Assembly: GCA_013816485.1 (NCBI GenBank) | Contig: JACDEI010000007.1 | Span: 1 to 64,000 of the forward strand | Reading direction: 5' to 3' | Source: Planctomycetota bacterium | GTDB taxonomy: Bacteria; Planctomycetota; UBA11346 | DNA length: 64,000 nucleotides | The notes under the pieces: model-generated | Seen by the model: only the letters and a program-made list of their open reading frames with translations | Database searches by the model: none | Told to the model about the DNA's origin: nothing | In this document: one piece after another, positions 19,214 through 29,837 of the stretch | Layout: every line of letters begins with the position of its first letter | How positions within the stretch are numbered: the stretch's first letter is position 1 | Translations under genes and position numbers: made by a program

Positions 19214-20833
19214 ATGCGCATCGCCCTGGCCCAGCTCAACCTGCTCATCGGTGATCTCGACGCGACCGGCGCGGCGATCCGCGCGGCAGCGAACAAAGCC
19301 AAATTCGAAGGAGCCGACCTGCTGGTGCTGCCGGAACTGGCGGCCTGCGGCGGCTATCCGCCACGCGACCTGCTGGAGCGCCGCTGGTTCGTCGAGAAAC
19401 AGTGGGCGATGGTGCAGTCGCTCGCGCGTGATCTGCCACTGCCGACCATCCTGGGCTGCGTCGAGCCGCTCGATCCCGGTCCCGGTCCATCGCTCGCCAA
19501 CGCCGCGGTGGCCATCGCCCGTGGGCAGATCATCGCCAGCTACCACAAACGGCTGCTGCCGACCTACGATGTGTTTGATGAGCAGCGTTATTTCCGTCCA
19601 GGGACCGAACCCTGCATCATCACCATCGCCGGAAAACGCGTCGGGCTGACCGTCTGCGAGGATATTTGGAGCACTGATTTCACCGGCATCCGCTATGGCA
19701 GTGACCCGGTCAAAGAGCTCACGGGCAAGTGCGAACTGATCGTCAATATCTCCGCCTCGCCTTACCACGCCGGTAAACCGGAACTGCGCAACCGCGTCGT
19801 CGCGCAGGTGGCGAAACGTACCAAGGTGCCGGTGGCCTACTGCAACCAGGTCGGCGCCCATGACGAACTGCTGTTCGACGGCGACAGCGCACTGATCGGA
19901 CCGGATGGCAGCTACTACGTCGACGCACCACGCTGGCAGGAATCAGTGCTGATCGGCGACCTGAGCAAACCGGTGTTGAAACCCTCCATCCCCGATGCGG
20001 CGGAGGATCTCTACGACGGCTTGGTCGCCGGCATCCGCGATTACTGCGCGAAGACGCGGCAACGTCGCGTGGTGCTCGGACTGTCCGGCGGCATCGACTC
20101 CGCGCTCGTCGCCGCGATGGCGGTGGATGCACTTGGTCCCGACAAGGTCATCGGCCTGCTGATGCCCGGTCCGTATTCCAGCTCCGGCAGTATCACTGAT
20201 GCGCTCGCACTGACGAAGAACCTCGGCATCACGCACCACACGCTGTCGATCAAAGAAAGCTGCAAACACCTGCTTGATGAACTCGCACCGGCGTTCGTCG
20301 GCGGTCTCTCGACGGTGGCAGAAGAAAATCTCCAATCACGTCTGCGCGGCACGATGGTGATGGCGGTGGCGAACAAACACCACGCCATGGCGCTGACCAC
20401 CGGCAACAAAAGCGAACTCGCCGTCGGCTACTGCACCATCTACGGCGACATGAACGGCGGCCTTGCCCCGATCGGCGATATCTACAAAACCACCGTGTGG
20501 GAACTCGCGCGTCTGCGTAATCGCCGCGGTCCGGTGATCCCCGAAGCGAGCATCACTAAGGTCCCCTCCGCCGAACTGCGCGAAAACCAGACCGACCAAG
20601 ACAGTCTGCCGCCATACGACGTGCTCGACCGCATCCTCAAACGCTACCTCGAAGACAGCGCGAGTCCGGAAGAGATCATCCGCTCTGGCGAAGATGAAAC
20701 GACCGTGCGTCGCATCGCACGCTTGGTCGAAATCTCCGAATTCAAACGCCGCCAAAGCGCGCCGATTCTGCGCGTCTCACGCAAGGCGTTCGGAGTCGGG
20801 CGGCGCATGCCGATCGCGCGGCACGTGGGGTAA
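19214..20833 (+). CDS. nadE: glutamine-dependent NAD+ synthetase
   Basis: N-terminal nitrilase domain MRIALAQLNLLIGDL; VLGLSGGIDSALVAAMAVDAL; LTTGNKSELAVGYCTIYGDMNGG. Confidence 0.95.
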   Translation: MRIALAQLNLLIGDLDATGAAIRAAANKAKFEGADLLVLPELAACGGYPPRDLLERRWFVEKQWAMVQSLARDLPLPTILGCVEPLDPGPGPSLANAAVAIARGQIIASYHKRLLPTYDVFDEQRYFRPGTEPCIITIAGKRVGLTVCEDIWSTDFTGIRYGSDPVKELTGKCELIVNISASPYHAGKPELRNRVVAQVAKRTKVPVAYCNQVGAHDELLFDGDSALIGPDGSYYVDAPRWQESVLIGDLSKPVLKPSIPDAAEDLYDGLVAGIRDYCAKTRQRRVVLGLSGGIDSALVAAMAVDALGPDKVIGLLMPGPYSSSGSITDALALTKNLGITHHTLSIKESCKHLLDELAPAFVGGLSTVAEENLQSRLRGTMVMAVANKHHAMALTTGNKSELAVGYCTIYGDMNGGLAPIGDIYKTTVWELARLRNRRGPVIPEASITKVPSAELRENQTDQDSLPPYDVLDRILKRYLEDSASPEEIIRSGEDETTVRRIARLVEISEFKRRQSAPILRVSRKAFGVGRRMPIARHVG

Positions 20834-20836
20834 TCA

Positions 20837-23800
20837 TCAGGGTATTGGCGTAACCGGTGCCGGCGCTAGTGCCGGCTGCTCCACCAGGATGCCCATTACC
20901 TGTGGCGTACCTTTGATCACCGTGGCAGCGACATCGATGGCGCCATCGGTGACGTTGATCTCCACCGGCCCGACTTTCTCCCAGCCTGCCGCTGGAAGTG
21001 AACCAACACCGGGCAGCGTTACTCCTTCGATGACGAGATCGAACTGCCGGCTGTTGGCGCTGCCATTTTCACCAAGCCACAACCAGACGCGGCTCAGACC
21101 ATTGGGAACCTTTATCCGGAAGGCGAGGCTTTCCTTGGTACCGACGATGGCGGTGCCTAGCAGCATACGGAGTTTATTGTCGACCGCTGGCTTGGGCGTG
21201 AACGTTGCGGTTTTGCGCTGACCAATCTGAACCTGAAGTGCACCATCGTCGCCGCCCGGGATCAGGAACTGCGCGTTGACCCAATCAGCATGGTCCGCGT
21301 CATTCGGACCGTTTGAATCGACTACCAGCCGTAGTTCCTTGCGTCCAGTGAGTGGAACCGCGACCGGTTTGACCATGCCTTTGCGCACCACACCGCTGTC
21401 CCACGCCTTCTGACCATCGAGCCAGACCTGGAAGATCACCTCACCATTCGGCGCTTCGTCATCGATGCCGACCATGGCGGTGAAGCCGGATTGGCGACCA
21501 TCGAGGGCGTAGACCAGTTCGCTGACGGCGTGTACGCCCAGACCCTTGGCATAGACCTTGCCATCAAGCGTCAGCGGGCGGTTGTCCATGCTGCGATCCT
21601 TGCGGATCTCACCGTTACCCGTGGTTCCCCGAATCCAGTTAAGATCGCTGAGCCACGGTCCGGGCTGATGGCTGTTGGCCGGTGTAGCGCCATCGGCCTC
21701 AGCCTGGCGATGCCCGATAAACTTCACTCCGTCGAACTCGGTAGCCTCACCACCCAGGTTAATCGCGCGCACCACCTTCCAAGGAACCACTGCTGCCGGT
21801 GGCGGAGCAGTGAGCGAACGCACCGCACCGATTTCATCGACATCGAAGGTGCCATCCATATTGGCGGTGCTGGAGATATCGAACGCCACCTCCCACACCT
21901 TTGCGCGATCAAAATCCTGACCCTGGGGTACGAGTTCCGCCAACGGCACGATCACTTGATGCCAGGCGCCATCGAGCAATCCGGGCTGACGTGCGGTGAG
22001 GTTCACGTCCACGGTGCGCCGCACCGGATCACGCGGCGAACACGCTAGACGCATCACCACTTTTTGCGGTGCGGCAGGTCCGCTGAAACGCAGCCACATG
22101 GTCAGCGCGGCGAAACCGTTGAGGTCGGTGCCTGCGGTGTCGGACGACCATGCGTGCCAATTCCAGCCGACGTTCGCCGCATTGCCGCCCGCCAGACGCG
22201 CGCGTAGGCCGGCACCGCGGTGGCCCTGATCGGCGACCTCTTCGAACGCAGACTGGCCGGCGGCACCGAAACCCTTGTAGCCCGCTCCACCATTGGCGCC
22301 GTCGCCATCCCAGATAATCAGGTCCGGGCGGCGGGCAGCGCTGATGGCTGGTGCCGGTACGGCCGCGGGCGGCGGCGATCCTGGCGAGGCCTTGACGAAG
22401 CGTGGACTGCCATCGCCATACTCGCTCAACGCCACCGCCTGCAGGGTGATGTTGCCGTCGTTGGGGTTGTCGGAGCTGTAGCTGATGGTCAGCTTTGCAC
22501 CCTGCTCCTTGGCGCGGTACAGTAGCGTGTAGCACAAAGAGTCGCCGATGGCGTCGATAGTGATGCTGTCGTCGCGATAGAGTGGCGCGCTGTTGTCGCT
22601 GAGTGTGGCGGTGAGAATCGCATGGGTTTTCCAGCCACCGACCCACACCACCAGCCGGCGCAGCACCGGGTCGGCCGGCGCGGTGAAGGTAAAGCCCTTG
22701 CCGCCATTGTCGGTAAACCACCCGGTCTGGGTCTCAGCGATTGCGGCATCCGGCGTGCCGTTGCTCCAGCCGAAGCGGACCTTGTTGTCGTCGTAGCGTT
22801 CGATCAGTGCCTGGTCGGCGGTACGGGCGACCGCCAGCTGACCGCCACCGCTGCGGCGGGTGAACGAGGCCGCGTCCTTGAGACCATAGTGGATCCAGTC
22901 GCTGGTTCCCAGGTCGCTGAGATTAACCACCAGCGCTGATGGGGCGACCGCACCCTGCAACAGGCCACCGGCCGGCAGCACCATCACGAAATAATTGGAT
23001 TGCGCATTCGTGGTGTTGCGTTCGTTCGCGCCCAGTACTACCGGCCCGGCCGCAAAAGTGCGGCGATGCAACCGGAAGCCCCCACCCTTGTCGGCCCCCA
23101 CCACCACGTCGGTGGCGGTCCAGCCCTGCATCCAGCTCGGCAGGCTGGTCGCCGTGGTGGCATAGGCGAGGTAGACATCGACCGCAACGTCGGCGGTGAA
23201 ACGCAGGTGCGGATTCGCTACCGCGCCATCGTCATCATTACGCGTACGGATCAGCTGGCCCTGTTCGAAGAAGGGCGGCAGGTCCACCAGCTTGTACTCG
23301 CGATCGATGTAGACCTTCTCGCCATTGCGGGCCGGACCTAGGACATAGGCCGCACCGCTGGCGACGAAGTCGATGGAACGCACCAGTGCCGCTCGTGCCA
23401 CCAGTGGCGGTGCTGGCGCTGACGGCGGCACCGGATCCGTCGGCGGTGACAGATGCGCGCCGGGAATCGGACGTTCCAAGGTTCCATCAGGCAGTTGCCA
23501 ACCGACCGAGACATGATCCTGGTTGCCTCCTTCCTTGTGCAGCACCTCGACGTAATAACGCCGACCTTTTTGCAGCGTGATCGCACCAGAACGCTGTTGG
23601 TCGGGGTGGCGTTCCCATTCCTCGAAGCGGATACCCTCGTTGCGATTCACCGGCGACACGGCAATCCGGCGTAGGCCACTGCGGGTGTCATTGTCTGACA
23701 ACCACAGTTCCCCCTCGTCGTCACTGGCGATCCAGAAGACATAGGCACCATCGAGTGGCGGCACGATGAAGCCACGAAGACGCTGCAAGTAGTCATCGCC

Positions 23801-25354
23801 CCAGTCACGGCGTGCGGAGAATACCGGCTCGTCCGCCTCGCCCTGTGGACGGTCTGGGTAGCCGACCACGCTGACACCCTCAGCGATGCGATAACCGCTG
23901 ACACCGGTCCACCACTCGCGGCGGATGGTGCCACTTCCGTAAACCTGTGTGATCGTCACCGGGGTCGGCGCGGAGGTGGCCAGCGTACCTGCGGAGCCGA
24001 GCGCGCGCACGGTGAAGGTCGTAGTGCCGACTGGCGGTTGATCCCAGGTCCAAGCGAAGGGCTCAGCAGCGACCGTCGCCACGCGCTCGTCGCCTTTCCA
24101 GAACTCCACTGCGGTCACCCCCAAACTATGAGACAGGTCCGCGCGCAGGACGAGTGGTTGGCCGCCGTACGTGCGTCCGGTGGGGCTCAGCGCCACTCGC
24201 GGCGGTGGTGGCGGTGCTCCGGTCGTTCGTCCCGGATCGAGACGCAGCACACCTCCAGCCGCGGGCGCGCCGCGCTCCGGCGTGGTGGTCGGCATCACTG
24301 GTTCGGCCACCGTGCGGACCGCGGCAGGTTCAAGCGGACGCGGCGGAGCGGCCCGGGAGGTGCCGGTGCGCAAGGACATCGCCACCAGCGCAATGATACC
24401 CACCAGCACCATGCCACCACCGATGATCCACGGCATCGGTGACGGCCGTGGCGCATCGTCAATAAGCGGCATCACGTGACGATTGCTGGTGGTCATGCGC
24501 GCCACGCGGCGCGCATCACTAGCCGGCGGACGCAGCCCACTCACCGGACGCGGGCCTTCGCCCATCATCACGCGCCCGCTGTCGCCGGCGCCCAGCCCGG
24601 TCTGGCGCGTGATCACCACCGCATCCTCGCGCGAGAACGGCGCGAGCACGGCCGACAACGCCAGATGGACGCGTACCTGCCGGGAAAACTGTTGCGCTCG
24701 CTCCGGATCACGTCCCAGGTTAGTCGCCAACAACGCGCGCGAATCAACATCGATGGTGCCGTTCAACCAGTCTTCGATCAGCGGTGGCAGCAACCGATCG
24801 CCAGGTCCAGGCGGATGCGCGATGCCTCGCCAGTCGCACGCCGCGCGCGCGGCCGCAAGCGTGGTAGCCAGCTCCGCCTCACTGATCATCAGGCTGGCTG
24901 CCAGTGCGTCCGGACGCTGCCGTTGGGAGTAACGACGGATGAGCAGCGAGCGTGTCGCTTCAGGCAAGGCCGCGAGTTGCGACGGCAGCTGAAACACCTG
25001 GAGCTCACTGCCATCGGCAAGCGCTTCGCGACACTGCTCGATCACCTGGTGACTGAGTGCATCCTGAATGTCGATCGCACGGCGATCAGCCTGCGTCAGG
25101 TGGGCGGTGAGTGGATCAACCGCGACCTGGAGGATCCAGTCCGCGAACGGTGTCTCAGGCAACCATTCACCGAGCCGCGCGCGCACTGCGGACCACACGC
25201 TGATTTCCACCAACCCCAACGCTGGCGATTGATCCAAGTGCGCACCCAGCGCTAGGCGCAGCGTGGGCGCGAACTCCTGGACCAGCGCAACAAAGGCATC
25301 GACGTTGCCCGCCGCGGCCTGCTGCACCAAGACCTGGATCCGATCCGCCTGCAT
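20837..25354 (-). CDS. putative sigma-like/FecR-like N-terminus, TM, Ig-PA14-CBM-NPCBM ectodomain fusion (paralogue A)
   Basis: N-term VQQAAAGNVDAFVALVQEFAPTLRLAL...ALPEATRSLLIRRYSQRQRPDALAASLMISEAELATTLAAAR resembles ECF sigma regions 2/4; TM PWIIGGGMVLVGIIALVAM; PA14 and NPCBM-type segments. Confidence 0.82.
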   Translation of the reverse strand: MQADRIQVLVQQAAAGNVDAFVALVQEFAPTLRLALGAHLDQSPALGLVEISVWSAVRARLGEWLPETPFADWILQVAVDPLTAHLTQADRRAIDIQDALSHQVIEQCREALADGSELQVFQLPSQLAALPEATRSLLIRRYSQRQRPDALAASLMISEAELATTLAAARAACDWRGIAHPPGPGDRLLPPLIEDWLNGTIDVDSRALLATNLGRDPERAQQFSRQVRVHLALSAVLAPFSREDAVVITRQTGLGAGDSGRVMMGEGPRPVSGLRPPASDARRVARMTTSNRHVMPLIDDAPRPSPMPWIIGGGMVLVGIIALVAMSLRTGTSRAAPPRPLEPAAVRTVAEPVMPTTTPERGAPAAGGVLRLDPGRTTGAPPPPPRVALSPTGRTYGGQPLVLRADLSHSLGVTAVEFWKGDERVATVAAEPFAWTWDQPPVGTTTFTVRALGSAGTLATSAPTPVTITQVYGSGTIRREWWTGVSGYRIAEGVSVVGYPDRPQGEADEPVFSARRDWGDDYLQRLRGFIVPPLDGAYVFWIASDDEGELWLSDNDTRSGLRRIAVSPVNRNEGIRFEEWERHPDQQRSGAITLQKGRRYYVEVLHKEGGNQDHVSVGWQLPDGTLERPIPGAHLSPPTDPVPPSAPAPPLVARAALVRSIDFVASGAAYVLGPARNGEKVYIDREYKLVDLPPFFEQGQLIRTRNDDDGAVANPHLRFTADVAVDVYLAYATTATSLPSWMQGWTATDVVVGADKGGGFRLHRRTFAAGPVVLGANERNTTNAQSNYFVMVLPAGGLLQGAVAPSALVVNLSDLGTSDWIHYGLKDAASFTRRSGGGQLAVARTADQALIERYDDNKVRFGWSNGTPDAAIAETQTGWFTDNGGKGFTFTAPADPVLRRLVVWVGGWKTHAILTATLSDNSAPLYRDDSITIDAIGDSLCYTLLYRAKEQGAKLTISYSSDNPNDGNITLQAVALSEYGDGSPRFVKASPGSPPPAAVPAPAISAARRPDLIIWDGDGANGGAGYKGFGAAGQSAFEEVADQGHRGAGLRARLAGGNAANVGWNWHAWSSDTAGTDLNGFAALTMWLRFSGPAAPQKVVMRLACSPRDPVRRTVDVNLTARQPGLLDGAWHQVIVPLAELVPQGQDFDRAKVWEVAFDISSTANMDGTFDVDEIGAVRSLTAPPPAAVVPWKVVRAINLGGEATEFDGVKFIGHRQAEADGATPANSHQPGPWLSDLNWIRGTTGNGEIRKDRSMDNRPLTLDGKVYAKGLGVHAVSELVYALDGRQSGFTAMVGIDDEAPNGEVIFQVWLDGQKAWDSGVVRKGMVKPVAVPLTGRKELRLVVDSNGPNDADHADWVNAQFLIPGGDDGALQVQIGQRKTATFTPKPAVDNKLRMLLGTAIVGTKESLAFRIKVPNGLSRVWLWLGENGSANSRQFDLVIEGVTLPGVGSLPAAGWEKVGPVEINVTDGAIDVAATVIKGTPQVMGILVEQPALAPAPVTPIP

Positions 25355-25550
25355 CAACCGCTCCTTGGGCTCCCGCCCACGAGACCTGTGTCTCAACCGC
25401 TGGGAGGCAGGTGGCCACGTTACAGGTCCTGGCAGACTGACTCAACTGCTGTCAGGGAATCGCTCAGGCGGCAGACGCTTCACCGCGCAAATAGTGCGCC
25501 TCGACCCTTGGTTTGTGTCGTTTCTGTACCCACGCGAACCACCCCCCACC

Positions 25551-28500
25551 TCACGGGGTCGGCGACGGTTGCTCCACCAGGATGCCCATGATCTGGGGCG
25601 TGCCCTTGAGCACGGTGGCAGCGACATCGATCGTCCCATCGGCGACGATGACCTCGATGGGGCCCAGTTTCTCCCAGGCACTGGCGGGTAACTGACCGAC
25701 GCCGGGTTGCATGACGCCTTCGATCGAGAGATCAAATTGACGGCTGTTGGCGGCACCGTTCTCGGCAAGCCACAGCCACACCCGGCTGGGACCGTTGGGC
25801 ACCTTCACACGGAAAGCCAGACCGTCCTTGGTGCCGACCAGTGCGGTGCCGAGCACGCTGCGCAGCTTGGCGTCTGCGGCGGGCTTGGGCGCGAACGTCG
25901 CGGTCTTGCGCTGACCGGCCTGTACCTGCAGCCCACCATCGTTGCCACCCGGAACCAACATCTGGGCATTGCCCCAATCGGCATGATCCCAGTCGTTGCC
26001 GCCACTGGGATCGACGACCAGCCGGAGTTCCTTGCGGCCAACCAGCGGGACCGCCACCGGCTTGGCCACGCCATGGCGCATGGGACCGCTATCGAAGAGT
26101 TTCTGGCCATCGACCCACACCTGGAAGATCGCCTCCCCAGGCTCTGCAGCCTGATCGATACCGACGACAGCGGTGAATCCGGAGTAACGGCCATCAAGAG
26201 CGAACACCACCTCGGCAGCCGCATGCATGCCCAGTCCGTGTGGGAACTCCTGGCCGGCGATGTTCAGCGGTTTGTCCGACCATGAGCGATTGCGCCGCAC
26301 GTCGCCGTTGGCGTTGGTGGCGCGCACCCACGGCAGATCGCTCAGGCGCGGACCGGGCTGGTGCGAACCTACCGGCGTCGCGCTGTCGGCTTCGGCCTGA
26401 CGGTGGCCGAGGAAGCGCACATCGTCGATCTCCACCGGCTCGCCACCCAGGTTGATCGCGCGGACCATCTTCCAGGTCACGGGCCGAGGCGCCTGCATGG
26501 CTTGCTGCACCAGGACGAAATAATTGGAGGAGGCGCCGGTGACGTTGCGCTCATTGGCGCCCAACACCACCGGGCCGGCGGCGAAGGTCCGGCGGTACAG
26601 CCGGAAGCCGCCGCCCTTTTCCGCTCCGACCACCATGGGAGTCACCGTCCAGCCCTGCATCCAGCCCGGCAGCGCCGTCGCGGTCACGGAATATGCCAGG
26701 TAGACATCGACCGGAACGTCGGCGGTGAAACGCAGATGCGGATTTGCCGACGCGCCATCGTCATCGTTGCGCGTACGGATCAAACGACCCTGCGCGAAGA
26801 GCTCCGGCAGGTCGACCAGTTGGTAATCGCGATCGATGTAGACCCGCTCGCCGTTTCGCGCTGGCGCTTCAATATAGGCCGCGCCGCTGGCGACGAAGTC
26901 GATTGAGCGCACCAATTGTACTCCCGCCGCCAGTGGCGGCGCTGCAATCAGTGGCGGCGCTGCCTCCGTCGGCGGTGCCGCCGCTGGCGCTGACGGCGGC
27001 AGCGGACCGGTCGGTGGTGCAAGATGGACCCCTGGCACCGGGCGTTCGAGGGTGCCGTCCGGCAGGCGCCAGCCGACCGCCACATGGTCTTCGCCATTCC
27101 CTTCCTTGTGCAGCACCTCGACATAGTAGCGCTGACCACGTTTGAGCATGATGCCGTCGGAGCGTTGGCTCGGCTGGTGTTCCCATTCCTGTGACTGGAT
27201 GCCGAAATTGGGGATTCGCGGCGACGATGCGATACGACGCAGGCCAGCACGCTGGTCGTCTGGGGACAACCACAACTCCCCATCATCGTCGCTCGCGATC
27301 CAGAACACGTACTCGCCATCAAACGGTGGAACGATGAAACCATGCAAGCGCTGAAAATAGGCATCACCCCAGTTCTGTGGCGCGCTGAAGCTCGATTCAT
27401 CGACTGCGCCGTGCGATTGATTGGGGTATCCCTTCGTCGCAAGGCCGTCCGCAATGACCCAACCATCGACGTTGGTCCACCACTCGCGGCGGATGGTACC
27501 GCTGCCGTAGGCGTGATCGACCGTCACCGTAGTTGGAGCAGAAGAAGCCAACGTTCCCGCCGCACCCACCACACGCAGCGTGAAACTGGTCGTGCCAACC
27601 GTCGGTTGCTCCCAGGTCCAGGTGAATGGACGCGTGACGCTCGCCACCCGTTCGTCGCCCTTCCAGAACTCGACGGCGGTGACATCCAGCGTATGCGATA
27701 CGTCGGCGCGCAGGACCAGCGGCTGATTCTGATACACCCGACCACTCGGCATCAGGGCCACGCGTAGTGGAGGTAGCGCGCTGCGATCCGGCGTTGGTGT
27801 GGGTGGTGCCGGCATCAGATGAATACCAGGGATGGGACGTTGCAGCGTGCCGTCGGGCAGTTGCCAACCGACATCGAGGTGATCATCCCCGCCGCCTTCC
27901 TTGTGCAGCGCTTCGCAATAATAGCGCTGACCGGCGCGCAGGCGGATGGGCGCGGAGCGCTGACGGGTATCATGATCCCAGGCCTGGTAGGGCACGGCAC
28001 CGCCATTGCCGGCGATGCGAGTGCGCTTCTCGTAACTCTCATCGGTCGATAGCCACAACTCCGCCTCGTTGTCCGCGCAGATCCAGAAGACGTAGTCACC
28101 ATCGACTGGCGGGATGAGGTAACCGCTCAGGCGTTGAAGAAAAGAATCCTCCCAACTGCGCGGTGCCGAGAATTGACTCACCAGGCTCCGACCGGTCGGC
28201 GCCGTGCTGCTGGTGAGCCGGACAAGTCCCATGCTCAGCTCTTCGCCAGGCAGGCCACTCCACCATTCACGGGTGAACTGGCCGTTGCCGTTCGCCTTCA
28301 TGACGGTGAGCCACACCGGTTGCGACGACACCTTTGTCAGCGCACCAATCATGGCGCGCACCTGCACCTCGACTATGCCTGCCTGGGGCGGTGTCCACTT
28401 CAGACTGAAAGGGACCTCGCGGGCCGAACCGAGCCGCTGATTGCCAGACCAGTATTCGACCGCGGTCAGCTCCGGTACGCCCGACACCAGCGCGCGCAAT

Positions 28501-29702
28501 TCAAAGGGGATGCCAGTGTAGACCTGTGCCTCCGCCGTCACGCCCACGAGCATGACCTTCGGCGCACCTTGGGCGATTGGCTGCGGGCGCAGTGCGCTTC
28601 CACCAGCAGCTACGGGGTGAAGTGGTGATGTCTGCGACGCAGGCGGCGGTGATGTGGTTGCCGTTGCCGGCGTCGCCACCAGGGGCTCGTTTGGTGGCAG
28701 CGTACGCGATGTCCCTCCCCGTGAGGTCAGCACCAACGCCAGCACACCCACCACCACCATGCCGCCACCGATGATCCACGGTATCGGCGAGGGCCGCGGT
28801 GCTTCGTCAGTCACTGGTACCACATGACGATTGCTGGTGGTCATGCGCGCTGGGCGACGAGCGTCGCTGCCGGCCGGACGCGCGGGCGACGATGGACGAG
28901 CGATGTCACCCATCATTACTCGCCCGCTATCACCGACACCCAGGCCAGTCTGCCGCACCAATGCTGCCGCATCCTCACGGGTGAATGGTGCCAAGCAGGC
29001 ACCCAGGGCGAGGTGCACCCGTACCTGACGGGCGAATTGCGCCGCACGTTCGGGATCACGTCTCAGGTTGCTCGCCAGCAAAGCGCGCGAATCGACATCG
29101 ATGGTGTGGTTGAGCCAGTCTTCGATCAATGGCGGTAACAGACGCTCGCCCGCCGCCGGTGGACGGGCGAGCTCGCGCCAATCGCACAAGGCTCGCGCCG
29201 TCGCCAGCGAGATCGCCAGTTCGCTTTCGCTGATCATCAAATTGGCGGCAATGTCGGATGGGCGTTGGCGATCGCGGTAGCGCCGCGTCAGCAACGCGCG
29301 CGTCGCCTCGGGCAACGCGGCGATGCGTTGACGCAGCTGAGCGACCTGGAGTTCACGTCCATCGGCGAGTGCTTCGTGACAGGCTTGGATGTTCTGATGC
29401 GCCAACGCATCCTGGATATCCACTGCACGACGGTCGGCCTGCGTCAGGTGAGCGGTGACTGGCTCGATCGCGACCGATTGGATCCACGAGGCAAACGGCG
29501 GGTCGCCGATGAACTCGCCAAGCCGGCTGCGCACCGCGCTCCACACCGCCGATTCAACTGCCGCGAGGGCAGTCGGCTGATCGAGATGCGCCGCCAACGC
29601 CAAGCGCAAACCTGGAGCAAATTCCTGCACCAGTGCAATGAAGGCTTCGACGTTTCCCGCCGCAGCCTGTTGCGCCAGCACCTGGACCCGATCCGCCTGC
29701 AT
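25551..29702 (-). CDS. putative sigma-like/FecR-like N-terminus, TM, Ig-PA14 x2, NPCBM ectodomain fusion (paralogue B)
   Basis: N-terminal ~330 aa clearly homologous to paralogue A; two Ig-PA14 modules; NPCBM-like LNIAGQEFPHGLGMHAAAEVVFALDGRYSGFTAVVGID. Confidence 0.82.
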   Translation of the reverse strand: MQADRVQVLAQQAAAGNVEAFIALVQEFAPGLRLALAAHLDQPTALAAVESAVWSAVRSRLGEFIGDPPFASWIQSVAIEPVTAHLTQADRRAVDIQDALAHQNIQACHEALADGRELQVAQLRQRIAALPEATRALLTRRYRDRQRPSDIAANLMISESELAISLATARALCDWRELARPPAAGERLLPPLIEDWLNHTIDVDSRALLASNLRRDPERAAQFARQVRVHLALGACLAPFTREDAAALVRQTGLGVGDSGRVMMGDIARPSSPARPAGSDARRPARMTTSNRHVVPVTDEAPRPSPIPWIIGGGMVVVGVLALVLTSRGGTSRTLPPNEPLVATPATATTSPPPASQTSPLHPVAAGGSALRPQPIAQGAPKVMLVGVTAEAQVYTGIPFELRALVSGVPELTAVEYWSGNQRLGSAREVPFSLKWTPPQAGIVEVQVRAMIGALTKVSSQPVWLTVMKANGNGQFTREWWSGLPGEELSMGLVRLTSSTAPTGRSLVSQFSAPRSWEDSFLQRLSGYLIPPVDGDYVFWICADNEAELWLSTDESYEKRTRIAGNGGAVPYQAWDHDTRQRSAPIRLRAGQRYYCEALHKEGGGDDHLDVGWQLPDGTLQRPIPGIHLMPAPPTPTPDRSALPPLRVALMPSGRVYQNQPLVLRADVSHTLDVTAVEFWKGDERVASVTRPFTWTWEQPTVGTTSFTLRVVGAAGTLASSAPTTVTVDHAYGSGTIRREWWTNVDGWVIADGLATKGYPNQSHGAVDESSFSAPQNWGDAYFQRLHGFIVPPFDGEYVFWIASDDDGELWLSPDDQRAGLRRIASSPRIPNFGIQSQEWEHQPSQRSDGIMLKRGQRYYVEVLHKEGNGEDHVAVGWRLPDGTLERPVPGVHLAPPTGPLPPSAPAAAPPTEAAPPLIAAPPLAAGVQLVRSIDFVASGAAYIEAPARNGERVYIDRDYQLVDLPELFAQGRLIRTRNDDDGASANPHLRFTADVPVDVYLAYSVTATALPGWMQGWTVTPMVVGAEKGGGFRLYRRTFAAGPVVLGANERNVTGASSNYFVLVQQAMQAPRPVTWKMVRAINLGGEPVEIDDVRFLGHRQAEADSATPVGSHQPGPRLSDLPWVRATNANGDVRRNRSWSDKPLNIAGQEFPHGLGMHAAAEVVFALDGRYSGFTAVVGIDQAAEPGEAIFQVWVDGQKLFDSGPMRHGVAKPVAVPLVGRKELRLVVDPSGGNDWDHADWGNAQMLVPGGNDGGLQVQAGQRKTATFAPKPAADAKLRSVLGTALVGTKDGLAFRVKVPNGPSRVWLWLAENGAANSRQFDLSIEGVMQPGVGQLPASAWEKLGPIEVIVADGTIDVAATVLKGTPQIMGILVEQPSPTP

Positions 29703-29837
29703 CAATCGCCTCCGCTGAGCCGAGACAGTGTCGCGGTGGAAAGTGTGTTGCACCACCCTGGTCGGCAGGCCGTCAGGCTATACGCGTCCGGAATGCGACT
29801 CAACTGGCGGGAGTCGCAGGTCTGTCGGGCTGGACGG

